DNA of 64,000 nt from Planctomycetes bacterium B3_Pla. GTDB lineage: Bacteria > Planctomycetota > Phycisphaerae > Sedimentisphaerales > Anaerobacaceae. The notes under the pieces are model-generated. The model was not told where the DNA came from. It saw only the letters and a program-made list of their open reading frames with translations, and made no database searches. Position numbers and translations under genes: made by a program. Shown one piece after another: positions 1 to 7,960 of the stretch; the first letter of the stretch is position 1, and the number at the start of each line of letters is the position of its first letter. The DNA lies in assembly GCA_005223045.1 (NCBI GenBank), contig NJBM01000024.1, forward strand, positions 1 to 64,000, read 5' to 3'.

Positions 1-68
1 TTTTAAGACGTGAGGTAACCGGCCCGGCGATCGGATGCCCCAAGAGGATTTATCATAAGTGCTACAAA

Positions 69-494
69 ATGTCCCTGCCCCAGGACATTGTTAGATTCTA
101 TCACGAGGATAAGGGCCTGGGCTGTATCGCTATAGATGATTTCGCACATTCAAGGGTCCTCGAACGTCTGCTGATGTATGAACAGCGGATCGAACAAAGC
201 CTGGACAAGACAATGACCAAGCTAAAGAAGCTCCAACTGATGCGCAAAATGGAGGCCAACGATATCGCCAAGCAGAAAAATGCCGCCGATCCGGATAATA
301 CTGCCAATTGCGTAAAACAAAGCCAATTCTCTCCGTCCCAAATAGGCGTAACATCTTTAGTACAGGATGTTTATCAAAAGATATCCCGCCCCGGGCACGG
401 GGAAAACAAAGCCAATCAAAGCCAATTTCAAAGCCCTGCAACACGAAGAACGCAGCGGCAAGAGAAAGAAACTGTCAGGGGAACTGATCCGTAG
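69..494 (+). CDS. Short orphan ORF, possibly a degenerate gene fragment
   Basis: A 141-codon open frame with ATG start. The first 65 residues look protein-like: charged and helical, with a YEQRIEQSLDKTMTKLKKLQ segment that could form a short coiled coil. From about residue 80 the sequence is low quality, and it contains the peptide KQSQF and then NQSQF, which are translations of a short dispersed DNA repeat rather than conserved protein. No signal peptide or known domain is recognised. It converges on the 880-aa gene that ends at 542. It may be the relic of a longer gene whose C-terminus was replaced by repeat DNA, or not be expressed at all. Confidence 0.3.
   Translation: MSLPQDIVRFYHEDKGLGCIAIDDFAHSRVLERLLMYEQRIEQSLDKTMTKLKKLQLMRKMEANDIAKQKNAADPDNTANCVKQSQFSPSQIGVTSLVQDVYQKISRPGHGENKANQSQFQSPATRRTQRQEKETVRGTDP
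312..436 (+). repeat. Short AAACAAAGCCAAT-type dispersed repeat, three units
   Basis: The motif AAACAAAGCCAATTC occurs near 316-330, AAACAAAGCCAATC near 406-419 and CAAAGCCAATTTC near 418-430. In the overlapping frame it encodes (K)QSQF. From memory, this kind of repeat is scattered through planctomycete intergenic DNA and gene ends. Only these copies were noticed in the window. Confidence 0.45.
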
Positions 495-541
495 GCGCCG
501 ATTCAACTATGCTGCACTATAGGCGGGCCATTTCGTCTGCT

Positions 542-3184
542 TTATTGCTGACCTATGGCCCGGATGACTGCTTGTCTGGCCTGGTCTGTCGCGGGGCTGT
601 AGGGATAGTCCCTGTTGAGCTGGGCATAGACCGCTTTGGCCTTTTCGATCTCTTTCATGCCGCACGAGGCGATTACCTGGCGGGCAAGGACTTGTGCAAT
701 GTCATAATCGCCCAACTGCAGGTTTTTGAGCCGCTCGGTCAGGTGGAATGCGGCACGGAACTCTTTTCTTGCCAAATATATGTCGAGTCTGACAAGATTT
801 ATCGCCGGCGAAAACACTTTCACGGGATCTTCGCTGAGAACCGTCTCAATATTCGACATAGCGTGGTCCAACTGGGCCTGGTCCCCTTCGGTCTCGGCCA
901 GGAGCCTTGCGTGCCTGACCAATCCCGAATGTTTGATTTGCTGCTTGACTTTGTCCGAAGATCCTGAAGATTCGCTTAACTGCTGAAGAAGTCTGAGGCC
1001 TTCTTCTGTCTGTCTAATCGCCAGCAACGCTTCGGCCCTCGTTATCGCTGCACGACGAGCCGGGCCGTCGCGTGAAGATGCTTCTGTCCCGGCCCGGCCG
1101 AGTATTTTCAAAGCGTCTTCGTTTTTCCCGAAGTACGTCACCAAAAGCTCGGCCTGGCGGATCGCGGCTCTGCGCTGGACGGATTTGTCAATACCCGGTT
1201 TCTGCCGGAGCAGGTTGAAGAGTTCAAGGGCTTTGTCGTATTGCTTCAGCTCATACGAATGAAGATGTTGACCGAAGCCGAACATGAAATTCGTGTCGTC
1301 GGATTCGCTGACGAGCCGTTCTACGCTTTTGCTCAGCGTTGCCGTTGCAAGCTGTTTCCAGTCGGGGCGGTCGGCTTTGCCAGCCAGTACAAACAGGTTC
1401 ACTACGTCGTCGGCCGGCACCTTGTCAAGGTCCCGTTCTTTTATAACCTCATCGAAGGAATCCATGTTGCCCAGGTCTCTGAGAGTCTTGTCCCACAGGC
1501 CACGAACATAAACGTCGTGGGCGAATCGAGCCGCGAGTTTGTCTTTCAAACTGACTTCGAGCCGTACTTTGCGCAGCGCCGGTCGCAGGAAAACATGGTC
1601 CACGGTTTGGCCTGTTGCGGTCGTCTCGTCGTCAAAAACCCAGCGGTATGCATATTTGCCGCCCGGCGGATTGACGGCTTCGAATCGCATCTTGATAAAG
1701 GAGTGGCCGGCCTGTTCGACGCGAAAATCGTCAACCGCCGACCATTCAAAAGGTATGTAAACCTTATTCGAATCGGCCAGACTGGCGGAAGTGGGCCTGT
1801 AACGACCGAAGGGGACAAAGTCCGTCCTCGTCATCGGTCTGAGTTTCTCGCCGGGTCTTTTCCATGCGGTTAAGCAATACATCTGCCCCCAGCGGTTGTA
1901 ATTGAAATACTCCAGTTTGTGTATGCCGGGTTGGAGAGAAACAGTTCCCTGCTTTTGGCCCCTGGTGCCCCCGCCTATGCCGTGCCGGCCGGGCCAGGCA
2001 ACGACCGGTTTGTCGTCAACAGTCAGATAGGAGTCCCAGTTTGAAACCGTCGCAAAGCTGTATTTGCCGCCCTTGCCAACCGCAAAGAAACCTCTGTAAC
2101 GATAGAGGCCGTACCCGCCCTGTGTTGAGGGGTCGGTTGTGTTGTGTTTCGGCATTCTGTGAATTGGAAATACGTGTTGAACGTCATCGACGAGACTTCG
2201 CCCTACCGGCTCGATAACGTTGCCGAACGCTTTTGAAAACTCCGGCAGCCTGTCGGATGAGCTAAAGCCTTTCTTTGTCTGTTTCGTCTCAAGCACAAGC
2301 CCGGCTTGAGGCTGCCACGATGAGGCCGGTTTTTTATACTTGTTTTTGGGTACGAGATAGACCAAATAGCTTGGGTTGCCCCTGGAACTGTCAAAAAGAA
2401 TGTCCATCGGCTCGCCCCGCAGAGCGGACAGCATTTGACTGCCGACTCGGGAACCGTCACTGGTGACAAAGACCTCCGGGACGAAATCCTCCAGGTTGTA
2501 GCCGGGCGCATGAATCCGCGCGAACGATACCTTTGGGTATCGCCGTCTCAACATGAAACCCGGATCCACCCACCTGGCGCGAGAGAAATACTTCTTGTCC
2601 GAGGATTCGGTCACAAGCTTGAGTTGTTTTGTTCGCGGCGGTATCGCCACGTTCATTTCGGCCACGGGGCCGGCCACAGTGACCGGGCGAGACCTGAATA
2701 TCGGCCTCTTGTCGGCATGAACCTGAAAGCGGACCGAAGTGTTGGGATCGGCGCCGTCAATGATTGAGCCGCGAGCGACAAAGTGTGTGAAATCTCGATG
2801 TAGATTATAGATAATAGGTTTGGAGCTAAAAGACGGTATGAAGTTCAGGCAAAGTCTTCCATTGACGCGAGGCTTCTGGGACCACCTGTACTTTTCTATC
2901 CATTTCCACACCGACTCTGATTTCTTGTCGGGCTGAATGTCCAGCAGCGAAACCAGCGGGATGAGTGAGTGAGTGTAATCCTTCTCAATGCGAAATCGTA
3001 TTGGGGCGTCTTTTTCGTGCCAGTCGGACGAAGCCGAAGTCCCCTGTGCCCGGACATGCGCGGAAGAAAGCATAGCTATCGCAATGCAGAGCACGATGCG
3101 CCGGTGAGTTCCTGCCCTTGCATCCATTGCTCTTACGGCTCGAATCATATTTAATAAGCCATCCGCGACCACGGCTGTTATCAT
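542..3184 (-). CDS. Exported multidomain protein: NPCBM-like, PA14-like, PKD-like, C-terminal helical repeats
   Basis: An 880-aa protein with a Sec-type signal peptide near residues 28-46 (hydrophobic LCIAIAMLSSAHV, then RAQ). Residues about 120-215 have the spacing of an NPCBM-type carbohydrate-binding module. About 350-450 resemble a PA14 domain (YRYRGFFAVGKGGKYSFATV, later GIHKLEYFNY). About 480-560 form a PKD-like domain (YRWVFDDETTATGQTVDHVF). The last 270 residues are helical, TPR-like repeats. It is the last gene of locus A, and its ATG overlaps the TGA of the upstream gene (ATGA), so translation is probably coupled. No counterpart exists in locus B. Role unknown; a cell-surface sugar- or protein-binding component is a guess. 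The domain assignments are by eye. Confidence 0.8.
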   Translation of the reverse strand: MITAVVADGLLNMIRAVRAMDARAGTHRRIVLCIAIAMLSSAHVRAQGTSASSDWHEKDAPIRFRIEKDYTHSLIPLVSLLDIQPDKKSESVWKWIEKYRWSQKPRVNGRLCLNFIPSFSSKPIIYNLHRDFTHFVARGSIIDGADPNTSVRFQVHADKRPIFRSRPVTVAGPVAEMNVAIPPRTKQLKLVTESSDKKYFSRARWVDPGFMLRRRYPKVSFARIHAPGYNLEDFVPEVFVTSDGSRVGSQMLSALRGEPMDILFDSSRGNPSYLVYLVPKNKYKKPASSWQPQAGLVLETKQTKKGFSSSDRLPEFSKAFGNVIEPVGRSLVDDVQHVFPIHRMPKHNTTDPSTQGGYGLYRYRGFFAVGKGGKYSFATVSNWDSYLTVDDKPVVAWPGRHGIGGGTRGQKQGTVSLQPGIHKLEYFNYNRWGQMYCLTAWKRPGEKLRPMTRTDFVPFGRYRPTSASLADSNKVYIPFEWSAVDDFRVEQAGHSFIKMRFEAVNPPGGKYAYRWVFDDETTATGQTVDHVFLRPALRKVRLEVSLKDKLAARFAHDVYVRGLWDKTLRDLGNMDSFDEVIKERDLDKVPADDVVNLFVLAGKADRPDWKQLATATLSKSVERLVSESDDTNFMFGFGQHLHSYELKQYDKALELFNLLRQKPGIDKSVQRRAAIRQAELLVTYFGKNEDALKILGRAGTEASSRDGPARRAAITRAEALLAIRQTEEGLRLLQQLSESSGSSDKVKQQIKHSGLVRHARLLAETEGDQAQLDHAMSNIETVLSEDPVKVFSPAINLVRLDIYLARKEFRAAFHLTERLKNLQLGDYDIAQVLARQVIASCGMKEIEKAKAVYAQLNRDYPYSPATDQARQAVIRAIGQQ

Positions 3185-6100
3185 TTTTCTTCCGTTGATT
3201 CTACTTTGCCTGCATTTTGCGCCAGGGCTTCAAAATAGGCGCTGACCATGTGGTTGTAGCCCTTGAAATTCAATGTCCGATTTCTCGGCAGCATATTTTC
3301 AAGCTCTCTGCCGGACTTGCCTTCCTGTGCGTACTGCACCGCAACCTGTCTGCCAACCGCGCTGTGCGACTTCCTTAATGAATTGACCGTCTCGTCATAA
3401 GCTTTAGTTATCCCGATTCCATCGGCGCGTTTGAGCGAGTCTTCCACGCTTTTCATGGCTCGAATCGAAGTCTCCAGCTCGGTCGTTGACAGGTTATGTC
3501 GCTTGAGTTTTAGCACCAAATCCTGCGACGCCTGCCTGATATTCTGCTGCGTCTCCAGGGTCGCCTGCATCATCTCCAGCACCTTTGGTGGGAGTTTTCC
3601 GCCCACACCGAACTGCGTAGTGCTGTCGGTCGTTTTGCCCAGGCCGGTGCCGCCGGTGGCAGCCCCGACATCCTGGTCCTCGACCTGTCCGTCTTCCAAA
3701 GGCGTATTGGATACTCGCTCCCGCAGCCCGTATTCGTTCTGGTCCAGGTCTTTGGCGACCGATTCGACAAGCTGCCCGTCGGACATGCCGGTTCGGCCTG
3801 CGCCGCTGCGACCCTCAAGAACATTGTCCTCCGGTCTCTGGTCGCCGGTCTTGCCCTTGGCGCTGGTGCTGCTGATAGTCCCGTCGGCGACAGGTCCGGC
3901 GGTATGGTCCAGAGAATTGAGGTAGCTGCCAATATCCTCGACCTCCGGACGCATCTCTTCTTCCGATGTTATCATGTCACCTACGAGATCTTCCAGTTCC
4001 GACGGCAGCTCGGCAAGCGGCGCCGCCAGTTGCTCGTCTTCCGGGATCTCCACGACGAACTGAATGCTGTCGGAAGCTCCGAGTGTCGCCTCGCAGTTTA
4101 TCATCAGCTCTTCGGCCATTTCCACCGCTTCGGTTTCCAGACGATAAGCATCCTGCCTGGCCTGCTGCATCTCGGCGGCTTCAGCGGCTTTGTCGGCCAA
4201 CTCTTCCGCCGCTTCGTTAATACTCGTCATCTCGTCAACCATTTGATTGTCGCCGAAATCCAGAAGATTCATATTGCTCAGATCATCGACCACCTCGGCC
4301 ATAATCTCGGCGAGTTTCGACTGGTCCATTGCCAAATCTTCCAGCAGCTCCTCCTCTTCTTCGGAGAAATCTTCAGGCGGCTTATCGAGGACCATTTGCC
4401 GTTTCTGCGTTATGTCCTTTTGCTTTTTTATGAACTCGTCAAGCTCTTTGACGGTATTCTCCAGCGTCTCTTCGGGGGTCGGACTGAGCGACTCTTCCTT
4501 TTCGCCCAACAGCTCGGCCACGGCCTTTTGTGCCTCGGCCTCACTTTTCTTCGCCACGATGCCTTTGAGAGCGATAAGCTCATCGAGCAAGTAAACCTGC
4601 TGCTTCTCGATCGATTTGAGGCCGCGTGAAACAGAACTATTGTCAACTCGTTCTGCTGCTGCCGCTTCGACAATCTTCTTTAGAATTCTCGTATGCTCGT
4701 TGTCCCGCAGCTCAATCAGCCGGGTCACAAATTCCGGCTTGGGCTCGATGGATACCTCCCACGCTTTGGTTATATGCGATCCGACCTTCTCCTGTTTCTG
4801 CCCCATCTGCGAGAGATGCCCTTTGACGGAGTCGCGGTTTTGCGCCTCGCTGTTATTTGCATCTATTACTTCATCGAGGTTGGCCATCAGATTCACGTTG
4901 ACACCCAGGGCCGTCTGTTGTGCCTTGATCGCGTTGTCCAGCTCCGCAAAGGCATCGCTGTTCGGGTCATCTTCGGCAATTGTCATCTCGTCGAGCGACT
5001 TGACCTGCAACATTAGCGGCTTGGATCTGCCTACGTTTCCTGCCGGGCTGAAGTCCTCGCAGAATGCTTCCAGAATGTAACTACCGCCGGGCTTGAACAA
5101 ACTTGCATCTACCGACAGAAGCAACGTTTCGAGCGATTCGGTCTTGCCGGGAGGGCCTTCGTAATCCCAGTTTCCGACTGTCGTCTCGGAGCTGCCCGTC
5201 CGCACCGATTTGTGCTTGACGTAAATCTTCTTAGCTCCGAAATCATCGTAGGCCTGTATGTCGAGCCGGAGTCTTTCGCCGAGATTAACCCGTCTGTTCA
5301 GTTCGGATGTGACGAATTCCACCTCAGGCCTTCGGTCCTGCTGTGCCAGGATAGGCCCTTCGGCAATCTTTATCCGCTGCTCGAATTCGTTCGCTTTGAC
5401 CTCAATCTTGTATGACTCCGCCGGCTGCAATTGCGTCTTCGCCGTCCAAAGCCCATCCTTATTCTTAAAGGGGACCCAGTCGCCCGCCCCCTTGTACCAG
5501 AGTTCTTCGGCACTTTTGTCTAATTTCACATCCACGATTACTTCCGAGCCGGCCGGGCCGGCCAACGCCTCGGGCGGACCGAGCATACTCATGCGCCCTC
5601 CACCCGTGTACGAAGGGGCAAGAATGTGGAACTGAGATTCCTTGATGCGAGGGAGCCGGTTGACCGTCACTTTGACGCTGTGAGTATATGTATCCGCGGC
5701 AAAGACACGAAATGCGAAGGATTCATCCACAGACTTAAAAGTGTAGCCGTAGTTGTTGCGGCTTTCGCCTGACAACTGCATCGATGTGCCCTTGTTCTTG
5801 CCCCTCTCGTTGCTGATATAATCGGTGCGTCGCCCCCACACAACTTCGGGATATCTGGGCAGCGACTTGTCGCCATCAAGGCCTTTGACCTCGACTCGTA
5901 TCTCCAAATCGTCGCCCTCGGCCATGAATATGTCGTCCGACGGCGTTACTTCCAGGATTAGCGAGCTGGCGGGAGGCACATCACTTAACGGCCTGATGTA
6001 TCGCAGCAGTGCGTTGGCGACCTGATGCCCCTGACTGATGCCGTAGATGAACCATAGAAGGATAAGAATTATAAGTGCAACTAACCAGCGCACCAACTTC

Positions 6101-6546
6101 TTGTGCTGCCACAGCTCGTTGATGTTCGCCTCGGACATCATTTCCGAGCCGGTCCTAATAGTCTCCTGCGCGAAAGGCTCTTCCTTCGGGCTAAGCCAGG
6201 CCGATTCGAAACACAGTGCATTTATCAGCATGTTTTCGGGGATCGCGAACCTGCTTTCCAGAAACAAGGTGACCGATTCGAGTCTTTGACGCCGAATGAC
6301 GGGTAGCAGCAACAGTTGCCAGAATTCAAAGGCCATCAGGCCGAAGCCGCCCAGAACCAGGGCCAGACGCAATCCTTCAGGAAAATGCAGGAAGTTGTCC
6401 AGGGTGAACAGAACAAGCCACATCCCCAGGGTAACGACCAGCCATATCAGCAGACCCCTGACCAATTGGCTCGTGAGCATGAGCTTGCGCACTTTGACTA
6501 TCAGTTGGTGGACATTGTCATCTTCTTGATTATATATATGGTTCAT
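3181..6546 (-). CDS. Large coiled-coil membrane protein (DUF4175-like), locus A
   Basis: A 1121-aa protein. Three hydrophobic segments lie near the N-terminus (about 33-54, 61-84 and 147-169), followed by a large predicted extracytoplasmic part. Residues about 190-530 look like beta-rich, Ig-like repeats, and 550-900 are highly acidic coiled coil rich in E, A, K and L. A glycine-rich linker and a further helical C-terminal domain follow. The layout matches DUF4175-like proteins that accompany MoxR/VWA genes, and the 1233-aa gene of locus B at 24643. Its stop overlaps the downstream start, and its own ATG overlaps the TAG/TGA end of the preceding gene by 4 bases. Probably a scaffold or tether in the cell envelope (inference). 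Confidence 0.8.
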   Translation of the reverse strand: MNHIYNQEDDNVHQLIVKVRKLMLTSQLVRGLLIWLVVTLGMWLVLFTLDNFLHFPEGLRLALVLGGFGLMAFEFWQLLLLPVIRRQRLESVTLFLESRFAIPENMLINALCFESAWLSPKEEPFAQETIRTGSEMMSEANINELWQHKKLVRWLVALIILILLWFIYGISQGHQVANALLRYIRPLSDVPPASSLILEVTPSDDIFMAEGDDLEIRVEVKGLDGDKSLPRYPEVVWGRRTDYISNERGKNKGTSMQLSGESRNNYGYTFKSVDESFAFRVFAADTYTHSVKVTVNRLPRIKESQFHILAPSYTGGGRMSMLGPPEALAGPAGSEVIVDVKLDKSAEELWYKGAGDWVPFKNKDGLWTAKTQLQPAESYKIEVKANEFEQRIKIAEGPILAQQDRRPEVEFVTSELNRRVNLGERLRLDIQAYDDFGAKKIYVKHKSVRTGSSETTVGNWDYEGPPGKTESLETLLLSVDASLFKPGGSYILEAFCEDFSPAGNVGRSKPLMLQVKSLDEMTIAEDDPNSDAFAELDNAIKAQQTALGVNVNLMANLDEVIDANNSEAQNRDSVKGHLSQMGQKQEKVGSHITKAWEVSIEPKPEFVTRLIELRDNEHTRILKKIVEAAAAERVDNSSVSRGLKSIEKQQVYLLDELIALKGIVAKKSEAEAQKAVAELLGEKEESLSPTPEETLENTVKELDEFIKKQKDITQKRQMVLDKPPEDFSEEEEELLEDLAMDQSKLAEIMAEVVDDLSNMNLLDFGDNQMVDEMTSINEAAEELADKAAEAAEMQQARQDAYRLETEAVEMAEELMINCEATLGASDSIQFVVEIPEDEQLAAPLAELPSELEDLVGDMITSEEEMRPEVEDIGSYLNSLDHTAGPVADGTISSTSAKGKTGDQRPEDNVLEGRSGAGRTGMSDGQLVESVAKDLDQNEYGLRERVSNTPLEDGQVEDQDVGAATGGTGLGKTTDSTTQFGVGGKLPPKVLEMMQATLETQQNIRQASQDLVLKLKRHNLSTTELETSIRAMKSVEDSLKRADGIGITKAYDETVNSLRKSHSAVGRQVAVQYAQEGKSGRELENMLPRNRTLNFKGYNHMVSAYFEALAQNAGKVESTEEK

Positions 6547-7943
6547 GGCTCGATACTCACTGGATTAACAGTGGATTTGCCGACAAAAACAGTGTCGTCC
6601 TCACGTTTCATTTGCCAGAGTTCATCGGAGATTTTAGCCTCGGGCGTAGGGTCCTCCGGCAGGAAAATGAGGCGGAAGAATGTGCCGCGAGAAGAAAGCA
6701 GCAGCTCCTGGTTGGCCTGGTCGTACTTCCAGCGCCAGATGCTTAGCCTCCAGGGCTCGACAATCCTGTCCAGCTCCTTGTCCCACTCCCCGCCAATCTC
6801 GCCGAAGTTGGTCGGCGCAAACCTGCGCCGAAGGTTGACGAGCGTCAGGACTTCTTTGCCGTCCTTGCTTTTGGTAACTGCGATCAGTTTCTTATCGTTG
6901 TAGAAATCTCGCTGTCGCTTTATGTGGCTCTCGGCGACCGAAAAAAGTTCTTTGTCCTGCGTCCGGGGCCAGCCGACAAGGCACTGCTGCCCTTTCTTGA
7001 CAGCCAAATAGAAATCTTCGCCGAAAGTCGATTTGACAATAAAGGTGCCGGAGCCCTCACCCCGCTCGGTCGGTACGGGCGTCAGCGAATCGCGCGTGAC
7101 CGCCTGCACTACGTCGTTAGGCTCAAAAGTCATGGAAGCGAATATCACCCTGATGTTCGCAGCAACGTCTTTTCCTTCATCCAGCATCTTGATCTTCGTG
7201 ACATATACCAGGTCGTCCATCCTGGAGCCTTTTTTGCCTCGCTGCTTGCTGCGCAGAATTATCCGTCTGGTTCTTTCTTTAGTTTCGAGATAGAGTACGA
7301 CGCTGTACAGGTGTCCTGCCATAGTCTCGCCGCTGCTGAAAACCACTTCGCAGGAAAGATGCCTCAGAGGATAGGTCCGTCCCCAGAATTCCTTCTTGGC
7401 CGGCGTGTAATCGGCAACTGCGGTCTTCTCGTCGTATTTGGTCTTCTCTATGAACTTCCAGTCCTGCCGCATTTCTTCCCTCTTGGGATAGAAACGAATT
7501 TCTCTGACCGGCTCGATAGTAAACTGCCGGACCTTGCCGTATTGCACGTCTGCTCCGGTCACCATGTCCGTAGTTTTGAGCTTGCCCGCCTTGGGGATAT
7601 TCAGCTTGAACTCGTGCTCCGGAGTCAGAGAGATGTTGCCCGTCAGTATTTTTCCATCGGAGTAATAGACCGCCGCCTTTCTCGGCGCTGCCCCGGTAAG
7701 GTTTGAAAGACACAACAAGACCAAAAGAAACGCCAGTACCAGCCACTTGTCGGCAAAACAAAGCTCTCGTGCTCTGCAAGAGACATCGAGCCGAAGCCTG
7801 TCATTGCGAGCGAAGCGAAGCAATCTCAAACGTTGCGATGGTCCTCTCTGCACACTACGCAAGAGATTGCCACGGCCCTTCGGGCCTCGCAATGACATTC
7901 TCGTAGGTTCTTCAATACAGCAAATTTGTCTTCTTCCGATCAT
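6543..7943 (-). CDS. Exported protein of unknown function, with an in-frame repeat insertion before its signal peptide
   Basis: A 466-aa reading from ATG 7943. That start has AAAGGA 10 bases upstream and lies 17 bases after the TAA of the preceding gene; the frame is open back to 8036. The signal peptide core (WLVLAFLLVLLCLSNLTGA) begins only about 66 codons from this start, because a 99-bp dispersed repeat occupies 7799-7897 in frame. No start codon lies between the repeat and the signal peptide, so either the repeat is translated or initiation uses the ATG at 7898 on its edge. The mature part is beta-rich and unrecognised. The opening (VYYSDGKILTGNISLTP) resembles domains that describe accessory envelope proteins, but no family is assigned. 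Locus B has no equivalent. Confidence 0.7.
   Translation of the reverse strand: MIGRRQICCIEEPTRMSLRGPKGRGNLLRSVQRGPSQRLRLLRFARNDRLRLDVSCRARELCFADKWLVLAFLLVLLCLSNLTGAAPRKAAVYYSDGKILTGNISLTPEHEFKLNIPKAGKLKTTDMVTGADVQYGKVRQFTIEPVREIRFYPKREEMRQDWKFIEKTKYDEKTAVADYTPAKKEFWGRTYPLRHLSCEVVFSSGETMAGHLYSVVLYLETKERTRRIILRSKQRGKKGSRMDDLVYVTKIKMLDEGKDVAANIRVIFASMTFEPNDVVQAVTRDSLTPVPTERGEGSGTFIVKSTFGEDFYLAVKKGQQCLVGWPRTQDKELFSVAESHIKRQRDFYNDKKLIAVTKSKDGKEVLTLVNLRRRFAPTNFGEIGGEWDKELDRIVEPWRLSIWRWKYDQANQELLLSSRGTFFRLIFLPEDPTPEAKISDELWQMKREDDTVFVGKSTVNPVSIEP
7799..7897. repeat. 99-bp MITE-like element with 12-bp terminal inverted repeats
   Basis: The ends are TGTCATTGCGAG and CTCGCAATGACA, perfect inverted complements. 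A nested inner pair, GCAATCTC (7820-7827) and GAGATTGC (7863-7870), gives a second stem. This sequence type (translated as CERSEAISN or SLRAKRSN) is, from memory, a widespread dispersed bacterial repeat, usually intergenic. Here it is inside a coding frame, and its length of 99 (33 codons) keeps the frame open. Confidence 0.85.
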
Positions 7944-7960
7944 TCTTTTCAATCCTTTGA

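Noticed and set aside
509..2767. Several plus-strand frames opposite the 880-aa gene (509-967, 1241-1873, 2435-2767)
   Set aside because: Shadows of the minus-strand gene, which has a signal peptide, domains and operon context.
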